A stretch of DNA of 64,000 nucleotides, from assembly GCA_008508345.1 (NCBI GenBank), contig QNGE01000131.1, positions 118,468 through 182,467 on the forward strand, read 5' to 3'. A program made the translations under genes and the position numbers. Numbering within the stretch: the first letter of the stretch is position 1; the number at the start of each line of letters is the position of its first letter. Below are positions 43,101 through 55,100 of the stretch, piece after piece. Below the pieces are notes generated by a model, which was given only the letters and a program-made list of their open reading frames with translations, made no database searches and had not been told where the DNA came from. The stretch comes from Paragonimus westermani. Taxonomy: Eukaryota; Platyhelminthes; Trematoda; Plagiorchiida; Troglotrematidae.

Positions 43101-46100
43101 ACAGAGACAAACAAATGAATGAGCAAATGACTATTTTGCGTGCTACCAGACTTCATAACTTACTACGTATTCGAAGATGAAGTTCAGTGTGTTTTTCGTA
43201 TGGACAATATCGTGCAGAATGACAATATTTGCATGACGCAACACTTTCAGCAGAGAGGCTGGAGTAGAGAGAGAGAGAACACAAAATAGTAAACGACTCA
43301 CAAAATATCAGAAGTTAGCGGGTAAATAAGTTCGCGACGAATCATCCCAGGGGAGAAACATGATAACGAACTGAAGATGAGTAAAATGGGTGAAAATATG
43401 TACCGTAAGAGAGCACTTGAGAAAATGACAGACAATACACAAGTCGGCAAATTAATTCGGTCTGAAATGGTTAAAAAAAACCAAACACACGGTGAATATT
43501 TGCAACCCAGAGTGGGTAACGGATATTGCCACGGTAGAAAAACAATCTTCTAGTGGTTAGAAGAGGAGCTAGTGAGTTGGTGAGAAGTAATTCGTGGAAT
43601 AGGACAAACTGGTTACCCATTGTCAGTGCCAAATGAAATGACAGACCGTCGGAAGAAAGCGATCATGAATCGACAGCAAAATAAAAAAGTATTGATCAAA
43701 ATCAGAAGCAAGATTCACTTTATAATTTGGAAAATCAAAATGTGTTTCAGTAAACGTCCCATTTCATATTAAACACGATGTTGATTGCAACATCAATCCA
43801 ACCGAAATCCACAAACAGGAAAATAAGATGAATTAAAAACCGAATGAACGGACATGGATAGGGTTGAAAAGCAAATATTCCGTGGACACCGTCAAGAAAA
43901 AACGTGTAGCAAACAAGCTTGTTTTCAGTGCACTGAAAACAAGCTTGTTTGCTACGCGTTTTTTCTCATGATTAAACTGGGCATATTCACGATACCCTCA
44001 AGAAAGTTCAATCATTCAAGCACATGCTAAGATGGTTGGATCATGTGGGAAGAGTACTGTCGATTCAGCGGGTGATTGGTTTAACGGTCAAAGCGAGCAA
44101 AAGATGATTTGATGTAAATAACTGATGGCAGCTAATGACCAAACAAACGACTGGTTGATCCAGCTAAGCTGGGTTGGTCTCAAGAGCAAAGGTCCTCGTA
44201 GTTCGGAGAGTCACAAGCTAGAGACAGCACGAAACATGACAGCCAAATGAGTTTGATTGCGCAGACTTCACTGCTGTTTGACACAGAAGTATACGAGGCA
44301 AGTGCGACCAATGGGGCGAATTACTGAACGGATGAAGAAACTGTTTCCTGAGTGCCGTCTTCCTCTCATTCGTATCTCGGTTGTTTAGTTGCAATGTGTA
44401 GGCACCTCAATATTGAAAGGCTGAGTCCAGGCACAAGATCGATCGGAACTAAGACCTATTCCTATACATTCTCTCACTTTAAAACCAGGGCCTGCTTTTG
44501 TGTTTTTTATCTGCAAAGTTATAGAGCGTAGGGGTTCGAATGACCTTCTCTGAAATTGACTGGTCGCTACTTGGTCAACCGAACTATCACGGTAAACACA
44601 CCACCACACCGCCAACCTATCGTGTACGCAATCAAGCCAACTACTTTTCTAACATGTCGCATCCAACATGTAACATGTCCCAATATTGATACCACCTTGA
44701 CCCACATTCCAAAGGCGAGTGTAAACCATAAAAGCAGCTATGTTTATTCGATCATCGTTCGACGCAGCGCCTGACATGGTCAACGGTTCCAACTCCATCA
44801 GCAACCATACTGGTAGTGCCACCAACACGCTATCTTGTTCACAGTTTGCCATGGCGCACATCCAAGAACGCTGTCACAACAGTTACTAGGGTTCTGTCAC
44901 ACAATCCTACGCGACGCACCAAGAGGAATGACTATTGACTGCTGCATAATATGTTAAAGGACATGTCTTGGAACCGCCATAAGACAAAAAATACGCAGTC
45001 TTATCGTGAGGATTTTCGATTACAACACTTGTACAGCTCCATCAAAACAGGCGAAATACAAGTCAGGGACAGCTCCTATATCGACCTACCCTCCGACATA
45101 CCTCGCAAGCTTCTAGTGCCTCAATTGGCGATTCGCAACGGTCGAAGTCATTTCTATTGCGAACTTTGGTGAGTCTTGAGATTGTATACGGTTTCGTTCT
45201 TCAAGTATATAGGTGTGAACTGCTAATTACGTGTCATATATGCATTTTTATCGGCATTATTCACTTTCTGACCATAAGTAACGTATGCACCAATAGGGGC
45301 GAATAGGAATCACTGTCAACTGTTGATGCCACATTGTCAATTAGGGAAAGAATGAGAAAAAACAGGGGAGATCGATGACAAAATAACTCAGTCATTTGGG
45401 GACATTCACTGAGCACCAAACCGAAACTTTGATGGTCGTAAATCTTATTGTTAAGTGATTAGGATACACTGGGGATAACCCACAATATTATTATGTTACC
45501 AGGGTCCACCTTTGATGGAGTACTCCAGTGATATCATATAAGTGGTCAGGCAGGTTTGGGTCATTTTAGACTGGTCAAGAATGACCAGCCTTAGCTTCGT
45601 CTAGATGTGCATCCGTGAGAGGAACCAACTGTGTAGTACGTGCTCCAGAAGGTAAGATAAGCGCAAAGTAGCCCGACAGTTAAAATTAAGAAATTACAGT
45701 CCGAACCTTCTCACTGTGGTTCACAGCACTCCTCAAACAACACGAGGGATCTATGGCCCAGGTAACAGCTCTCAGGAAAAGATGGATAAACTGGTATTAT
45801 AAAAAGATTTCCGTGTGGCTTCCTTGTTCAATAGGTGCGGCACCTACGCTGTGGAGAGACAAATATATTCCAGCGCTTGTTCGAACCCAGATTTTTATGC
45901 TCATGAAATACAATGAAGAAACCATTGCCATGGTGAAATGAACCGATGGAAAACAAAAGACGTCCCGGTGAAACGTACCAGTGTTTAAAGCAATCTACAC
46001 GCTAAATCTACGGATTCTATGAAAAGAATGCACATAACGAAATGAGTCGAAGCTCCCAACAACGGTCAAAAAACAACCCTTGTGACAATCAACCATTCCC

Positions 46101-49100
46101 TAAGAAAATCGAAAAATGTCGGAGTGAACAAAATTCCGACCAATTTTCCCCCATCCCAAATCGAACTGTTACTGATTCCATTCACTGTCCAGCAAAACTT
46201 GAGACGGAGTGGTAGTATTGTAAAAACAAGGGAACATAAGACAATATATTAAATTTGATGGATAGGCGAGTTTGATCGAGACGAAAGTTTTGTTAGACAA
46301 TCATAAACGAATATGCGATCTGTGAAAACACACTAGGTTGATTTACATTTCTTGAGCCTTAGTGTCATTCTGCCCCATCACTACCAACTTGTCCCTGTAA
46401 CCCAACAGAAGATGGTACCGGAGTACACTGGACGTAGCTGTCCAGTGTACATGCCCAAAACGGATGGCCGAAATGGAGAGAAACACGTGTCCACAATGTA
46501 CAGTTGCTCAACGCAACTAGTTTGTTGCGGTTCGTTGAATGTCCAAAACATACTTGGGCTGCAGTGCTGCGTTCGTGCGCGCACGATGACCCGAGATGTC
46601 AACTCGTAGTCTAATAAATCAAACAGGTCACAGGCAAGACACGATCGAAATGAACCTGACGGTGGTGAGGCAGTTGAGCGTAACAGCCTTCAACCTTCAA
46701 AATATTGCTATTAAATTCTGGAAACGCCGAAAGATAGTTGAAGAACGCACAAAAAACTTCGGCGACTTCCAAAGACGAAGAGCTTAGAGCACTGAACAAG
46801 CCAGTACCAGAAGGCAGCATGCTAAGATGAGACAATAGATGATATAAACGGAAGCTGAAACAGGGATCTAGCAATTACTTACCCTCTCGGATGGCTGTAA
46901 AAGGCAGACCTTCTTCGGGATTGATACGAATCTCCTTCACGGCAACCGATCGGCCCATCACACTATGAAAGACAGGATGAGACGAAAGAGAATAACCACG
47001 ACCTTGTGGAAGAAAAAGTTCCGGATTTTTAATAGGTCTACGAGAAACACTGGTAGACACAGCAGACTTCTATTATGCTCCCCAGTTGGGGCTTTTTCTT
47101 TTTTGTTTGGTTGTATGACAGTTGAGTGGCAGCTTAACCCACTGGTGTGTTGCTGTGACGATGATAATGAACCCGACGGATGCCTAAGAGGATGATATAC
47201 AATCATCCACAGAAATTAACAGTCTGCGCTATGAGCAGCGTCACTGGACAAAAACGAACACCCAAACTTGAGAAACTAAATTCCGATACAGTGCTCCAAC
47301 TGGAAGAAACACGTTCGCCCAGAACAAACTTTTACCAGGCACTCGGTATTAGAAAACGCCTCCCAGAAGCAGACACGAAAAAACATGTTGGTCGCGAAAT
47401 GGACGCAATCCCCTCCAAGAAGAAGTAAGGTAACAGACTTGTCCAACCGGACCAACCTTGCCTAAACACCCATCTCCCAAGGAGCTATCAACTCACACGA
47501 ATCTACTCATGACAAATATTCACACATCGTCCTGACATGCTAAACCAGACAGACAACCGACCATGTAATATGATTTTTGTTTCAGTTATGTTAAAGATGC
47601 CAAATAAATGTCCGTTAAGTGATCCATAGGAAGTGTACGCGGATAGGCATGACCTATGGAAAATTTGATTGCACAGTGACAGCTAACAGTTTTGGTTTTG
47701 GAATCTGGGCTCACGGCATTAGTAGTGTACCTGAACTATGAACAAAATGCTCCTTAACCTTCAAATAGAAAGAAACGAAATATACTTCACCGATTTTCCG
47801 AGGCTTTCTAAAACGGTGACAAACTGCATGAGACTCTCCAAAATGCAATCGTTCTCCTCATACTGCTCTTGTTCACTTAACTGCTGTCTTTGCGACAACA
47901 GTGCTGACAACATTATCTTTTTGGTCAAGACTCTTGTGATCGAATCATCGCTACGTGTATCTTGTTTGGACTACGATTTCTTAAGAGTAAATAGACAGTG
48001 CGTAATCCTACAGACACATTGCAACTAACACATTATAGTGTAATGCCAACCAGTTCTTTTTTTCTTAAACATCTTAATAGCATCAGTGTTAATGTTCCCC
48101 TAGAGAGATGGCCCATCAAAAAATGCACGAGTGGATAATTATCGTAACAAGCCACAAATTAGAGGAAGTCAATAAAGTGTCTTTAAAACGCACCGATGTT
48201 GAGAACAGCTTGACGAGATCACACCATCACTCAAGAACGCGGTTCTGATTGTGTTACGCTCATAGCAATCTGAGTTTAACGGACTGGAATCCCCGTCCGT
48301 GGAAGAAAAAACCATTGTTCCCTAGGGAAGGGGTTTCATGTTGACGGAGTACCATGTATCAAACAGCTCTTGTCTAATAAACATTGCGCATAAACAGCGT
48401 TCTTTCATAATTTTTGTTTACTTTGAATGTTCCAGAAAAAAATACGGTCTTAGTAGCCCTGACCGAAACAGAACGGAATTTGTGACTATGGGAATTTAGG
48501 CGAGTAAATAGGCTTTACCAATTGAGATGACGGAGGAATTTTGTAACATTGATCCAGCAATTACAGGACACAACTAGACAGGTAAGTTTATGTTCATTAT
48601 TCAAGCTAGCAGGCCTGACACACTTGCTGGTAATGTCGCGCGGACGACTAACTCAAACGGCCAAGGCTGGCTGTAGCCAGCTGTCAGTTTTAATTTATTA
48701 GTTTGATGTAATAGTCGCACGCGAAAGTTAAGAACTGACGTTACACGAAAAAGTGAACAGGGACGGATGTGAAGACCAGTGCTGAAAACAAAATAAATAA
48801 ATTATAGAGTGAGTCGATCCAAAAACACCCCAAATTATACACATACGTGAACGGCCTTCGGCTTGACCGAATGATACTATGGTTCAAGCCGTGGATCCCT
48901 ATAGCAATGCTGAGGAACATAAGCAAACAGGCGAGTTAACAAACACGAGAGTAAACAAGATTAACTGGGGCAGTATTGGCTGTCCCGGGCAGTTACGGAG
49001 TCACATCACAGAAAGCAACAACCTGCCATGTCGTATAGCGTTCCTAATTGGTGATTTAAGCGCGTCCTGTCAGCTAATTTCGCGCAGAAAAGATGTCCAC

Positions 49101-52100
49101 GTCTTCATGGACGACGCACTGGCTCTGTTACGTGGTGCAATCCAACGGATGGCGCCCTCCACAAACAAGGTCTTATGACGTAAACGACCAGGTGCCAAAA
49201 CAAATAGCCAAAACGATATAAACGGCTAATTACTCTAAATTATCGTTAACAGGTTGACGTGACAAGTGGTAGGAGTTACAGAACTCCAGTAGACACCGTA
49301 GGAATGGTGTCCAAAACAGTTGACGCTGCAATCATTCGAAAAGTGATGTTTTTGTTGACGTACTCCTGCGTTTTAGCCTCGAAGTGCAGATGAACATGCA
49401 CCATATGGTTTATCGATTCGCGGCGTTTCTTACCAGTATATGCAACACAAACTTGCGTGTAAGGTCACTTTATGAACCAACCAATTAAACAGCCCACTGC
49501 ACTCAGTACTTGGATGTCAAATGTCACGTGAAGACCCATACGAGTAAACAAAGCAAGAGGAACCAACGGTTGTCGTGCAAACTCATAACACCAACCTTAT
49601 AATCAACATAAGAAATCACAGACACAACGTGCATGTGGTCAAGAACGAGACCAGTTATTATGGGGTAACGAAAAACGTAGCCTCACAGATGTTGCCCTAA
49701 GTTCAATTGTATTTTGGCCGCTTACCTAGTTGCGCGGTAGAAGCAATTTGAAGTTGAAGTCGACTGAGACATGTGCCAAACTATCCAAACAGCAAGATAA
49801 CGTTGAGAACCGCTTCAAGTTCCAATGATGACGGACGTGACCCGTGCCGAATGGTCATGAGATGGACTGTGTCCATCAAAATTAGTGAAGCGAATCCAAA
49901 GCATATTTTACCACTAGACAAATTTCGGAACAGCACGAGTGAGCGGTTCAACAAACCATCTGTGAGATAACCACAGACGAAGTTTTAATAAAAAGTAAAC
50001 TGCTTAACTTATGCTTAACAATACTGTAGCATCGGATTTTGTTTGATCTGAAGTAACCAGCCGGATGTCATCATGGCAGAAACATCAGCAAATATATTTA
50101 AAAACACGTTCATGATACCGAGGTGACACTTCAGAAAGAGTGGTCACCGTAGATAAGCCAGCACAATGGACGTCCGCTCGATAACTAGCCGCCGCCAGCC
50201 AGCTGTTGCTTACTACGCGGTCAGGGGTGTCTATTGTATGCACGGTAGACTGCGATTTGGTTTTGGTTTTGCGATTTTTTATCGTTCCATACAGTTCGGC
50301 AGCTGTCGACATTGCCAATGTGTGTCACAGCAACGACGAAGCTATTCACCTGGTTTTCTACTCTCTAAACCAGTAAACACAGGCCCACACGTGCATGCAA
50401 TTCTTCGGCACCCGCCCACCAATGCCTCTCAAATGGACGTGACAACTCAGAAAATTCCCGTTAATACTCAAAAATATAAGGTAACATAAGAACAAACTAC
50501 AGCACTGTAATGAGGATAAAACGGAACACAGGTGAAGATCCGATAACGATAGGGAGAGAGCAATTCACGAATGGGATCAGTAACAATGTTATTACGTAGA
50601 CAGTGCAACCGGGTCAATAAACGCCACCGTTTCACATGCCAACCCTCGGACGTGTAGACAACTGAAGTATCACGAACAAACGGCGCAAAGCATGTTGTCA
50701 TTGTCGTGTCCGTGGTTTTGAGTGTGAAAGACAAATACACTGGGAACAAAAGTGGTAGATTTAGCATAGAGCTTCAAGACCAGGCAGTTAACTACAGCTC
50801 CGTGTGTGCATGAGTCACAGAATAATGGGAAAAACAATGATCAGTGGTCAAAGATGACGCGGACGAACGTAGGCGCGATGGAGAACACGGGGTTAGAAAT
50901 GATGGGACCAAACAAACACTGTGCAAGACGGTAGGCTAGAAGACACACACTATGTTATAGCTATAAAATCATTGACAGTTTTAGAAAAATGTTCCGTACT
51001 GGTCATTCAGTAACAACCACTTTCCACAAAAAGCAAGCAAGGGCTGTTAAAAAGATGTGGTTTGTGTTTCGTTTAAAATTCTTCATAGGAAATGCATTAC
51101 GCACAAAATATGAGCCCAAGCGAAATCATAAGGCGATTGCAGGTTACCATAATACTGATATGCTGGACCAACGTTTGTTACACTGCGAACTTAAAATGCT
51201 TCAACAAAAGGACAGGCATGACCACCCAGAAGATATACAGTTACCGGATCGCACTGAATGTTCTGAACGTGCAATGTAGTCAGATGATTAGTCCCCAGTG
51301 GACTGGCATTTTTACTTTGCGTCCACTTCATCAAGGAGCTAAGAAGTGAAAAAAGCGTACACTGGACAATTCAAACATCCAGTATATGCCACACCAAATA
51401 TGGAGTTGCACGATTGCTTGGGCCCACAAGCACGCCTTGAGAGATAAGCGCAACACTAACACTTTCGGGCGCTTTGGTAAGACTGCTCATCACCCACCTT
51501 GATTGACCTATATGGTGTACATTCGCCTTCATACACAGAGTTACGAAAATATTTTCAGAACTTTACGGTGATTTTTCAAACTGGCGTACGCACAGCCGCA
51601 CTAGTTGGAGAGCCAAAGCCTTAAAGCTCCCAGTCGGGACGGTTAAACCGCAAAGAAGCAGTCTTGTTGAAGATGCCTCAAATTTGACTTATAGCCCGGT
51701 TGTCTGTTTCCATAGTGTACACTGATTGAGTTGAATTGTTTGACTTTTGCCGTTAGTTGTGTACCCCTCCCGATTTCTTTTTTTCTCTTTTTCTTGATCT
51801 GTTCGTCATGGTTGTATAACAATTGGGTAACAGTGCAAACCACTCATGTATTACTGACAATACTTATGGTCAGTCAGTTTGCACTTTCGTAGCATGATGT
51901 GGAGTGACTGCAAAACGGAGTGTTTACCACATAGGGCTTAGTCACGCAACGATTACTTTCCACCTGGACCTAGCAGGTGTAATATCGACCAAGCGGTGGT
52001 GCAGTTATAATTCTCAAAGCATCCAATGCGTCTGGTGTATCCAGAAGAACCACAACAGGCCGGAATGGTCGAGTAGCTTTGTCACAGGTGTTTCATATTG

Positions 52101-55100
52101 CGCCCGATCCAATACCAAAATAAACAATAACTACTCACTACAGTTCTGTCACAGGTAGCATGCCGATCATCCTGAATCGAATAAACGAAATGGCTACTAT
52201 GTAACTTCGAAGGGCAGTATTGAGTTGACAATGACTCTGTGATCACAGGGTCCTGTGGTGTTCATTAGTAACTGTTATCTTCTACGGCTACTAATAAACA
52301 CCACAGGAATTTGATTCGTATGTATTTTTTGTGTGAAAACTATCTGTAACTGTGGTTCAAAGTGTCCACACCACACTTAACTTTACTGGAAGAACCCGCA
52401 CACCGTATCACTCTTCTCAGTTTGTAATCAACTTTTGACAGGTAAACTAGTTGCACGGTCAAGTACTTCAGTATTTCCACTAATATTCTAATGGTCAACG
52501 TTCCGCTTTCTACATGGCAGATGAAAGTATTCCTCTGAACTCATCCGATCGTGCTCTATAACTTTAGAAGCAGCAACAATTGAAAAAGCTAAATATTGTG
52601 GTAACAGTGTACAAACTTTGCTTCAAAAAATGCAACACATTCAGTTTCGATCACACAGATAAATTAGGTTTTATTCTATCGTGAAGATCTGGGATACAAC
52701 AATAAAATGTGGATCCAGTAATGCTTCACTAGGGAAGGATGACTGCTTAGTCGGCCAGTTGGTTAGGCAAACTGACAGCCATTAGGTAGTCATTATAACA
52801 GAGGAGATATAACGACACTTACTGCGAATATCCTCGATAAACGGTGGCATAGGAACCTTCACCAAGTACATCCAATTTCTTATAGGACTCCAGACAACCA
52901 AAGGTGCTCGAGCGAGCCGTACTCATCTGATTCACTTTATGAATAGCTGGCGATCTTTCGGAATGTGGAGTCCCAGTACTGGAGACTGCTACGCGATCTT
53001 CCAGTCCATGAGCATTACCAGTGAAAGCGAAATATTCCGAATTGGTTTTCGGTAATGAGCTGCGTTTAGAAGCAAGTATCTGAATTCCATTGTTCATATA
53101 TGAAATATGCCGATTCGAGGTATCCGGTGCACTTGGTTCGTGGATATTGAGCAGTCCCAGAAGCCTCAACTCTATAAGAGAATGGAATATTACATGTTGG
53201 GAAGAAAACCCCATGAACGCCAAAGAGCTGCAGACGTCTATTTCGATCAAATTTCAAGGCATTTCCGACTGTTTTTGTGTAAATAACATGGAGTCGGACA
53301 AATGCCGATAACAACTTGAATATCTTAAGGCATGTAGACAATGGGAGATGTCCGAAAGCAGCCGTATTTGTTTATTAACAGAAGTAAAACGAAACACATG
53401 ACTATATGGAATGTATTTTCGACTACGGAATATAAACAGAGGTTACTTTAAAAGTAACCCGTGGAATGATAACCCTTCTCTTACTTATACACCCTAAAAA
53501 CTCTCAAAAAAGCAACCATTACACCCATCGGAAGACGATAGGGCTCGGAAGCGGGACTACACTCACCGAAGTTTCCTGAGTAATGTGAACTTCATATAAT
53601 TTGTGTATTCCAATTGAGACATGCTTATGTTCATCCGATGAGATGCACCTTCTGGATACGTGAGAGCAAAAAGTATCTTCTAGCAAAACCCAACCACCAC
53701 TCACATTTGCACGCAACTTTCGTATTGAGAAAAACATGCCCTCAGTAGGAACTTTTCGAAATAAGCAAGGTGAAGTTCGATGGATGCCTGCTCTTATATA
53801 GCAGAGTGACTTGACCTACTGACCCGATTTCTGGTTGATCGCTTTCTGTTGTGTCTGACCTTTGACCTGACTCACCATTGGTTGGTTTTGTTGCACTTGA
53901 ACTTTGGCCCGATATCCGATTGGTTTTTCCCGGAGTCCTTGAGCTGAAGTCTGATTGGCTTCTCCTTGTGTCGCTATCGCATTTTGATCTATAATCGGAT
54001 TGGTTGTGAATTGACTGGGTGTGTCATCTCTTCGTTTTGGAATTCTGTCCGATTGGTTATCCATTATCCTGTTCCGACTTTGGTCTGATCAGTTCAAGTT
54101 ACCAAGATACTATCAAAACCAAAAGAACAATCCAAACCCACCGACAGAGGAAACGCCATTTACAAAATCCCATGCAAGGACTGTGGACAACACTACGTCC
54201 GCCAGACCGGACGGAAGTTATCGACACGAATACATAAACATGAGCTGGCCATCAAGAGGCACGATCAATTTTCCCTGATCTCCGTCAATGAGGATAAAAC
54301 TGGACACGTCTTCAACTTGAATACCGCAGAAATCCTTACTCAGGCAAACACCAAACATGCAAGAGAATTTCTCGAAGCTTGGTACACATTGACCGGGCCA
54401 ATAAACAAAGACATCGAGCTGGACAAGATCAATGAACCAATGCGAACCAAGGATTTGAGGAGACGTAGACACCATCAGGCCCAAATGCCAGTAAACCGAA
54501 ACGGGGCAACTTGAACTGATCAGACCAAAGTCGGAACAGGATAATGGATAACCAATCGGACAGAATTCCAAAACGAAGAGATGACACACCCAGTCAATTC
54601 ACAACCAATCCGATTATAGATCAAAATGCGATAGCGACACAAGGAGAAGCCAATCAGACTTCAGCTCAAGGACTCCGGGAAAAACCAATCGGATATCGGG
54701 CCAAAGTTCAAGTGCAACAAAACCAACCAATGGTGAGTCAGGTCAAAGGTCAGACACAACAGAAAGCGATCAACCAGAAATCGGGTCAGTAGGTCAAGTC
54801 ACTCTGCTATATAAGAGCAGGCATCCATCGAACTTCACCAAACCTCACGCTCAAAACTATACGCTGAAACAGTTACGCACTGAGGTCACCTCGCTTTGTG
54901 ATGAAACCTTTGCAACCTAAATGCCAAGCTCGGCGAACATACCAATGCCAAAACCATCAACCTCAGCTATGAACAACACCACCACTGTTCCCAACCATCA
55001 GAAAGATTCCTATTTGATCTTCAAGGATACCAAGCATATACTCGATGCGACGGAACCACAGAAACAGAACTCGAATCTGCAATACCTCTATTCGAAGTAA

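Larger units (their letters stand above)
36899..43163 (-). other. Kinase intron 4 (about 6.3 kb)
   Basis: Donor GTA|GTAAGT at 43164/43163, acceptor GCACAG|CAA at 36899/36898. It contains the nearly full-length Penelope-like element at 38.8-41.2 kb on the same strand as the kinase. The flanks 36.9-38.7 kb and 41.2-43.1 kb show no identifiable gene or element. Confidence 0.8.
43259..46882 (-). other. Kinase intron 3 (about 3.6 kb)
   Basis: Donor GAGG|GTAAGT at 46883/46882, acceptor CTCCAG|CC at 43259/43258. It contains a 72-bp palindrome (43895-43966), a LINE tail (about 43990-44290, plus strand) and an 11-bp inverted repeat (46423-46450). The rest shows no gene I can support. Confidence 0.8.

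Noticed and set aside
53816..54792. Identical 82-codon open frames in the two arms (53816-54064 minus, 54544-54792 plus)
   Set aside because: They exist twice only because the arms are copies. The frame consists of promoter-like repeats (CCAAT-containing NQ-rich peptide) and has no recognisable domain, so coding is unlikely.
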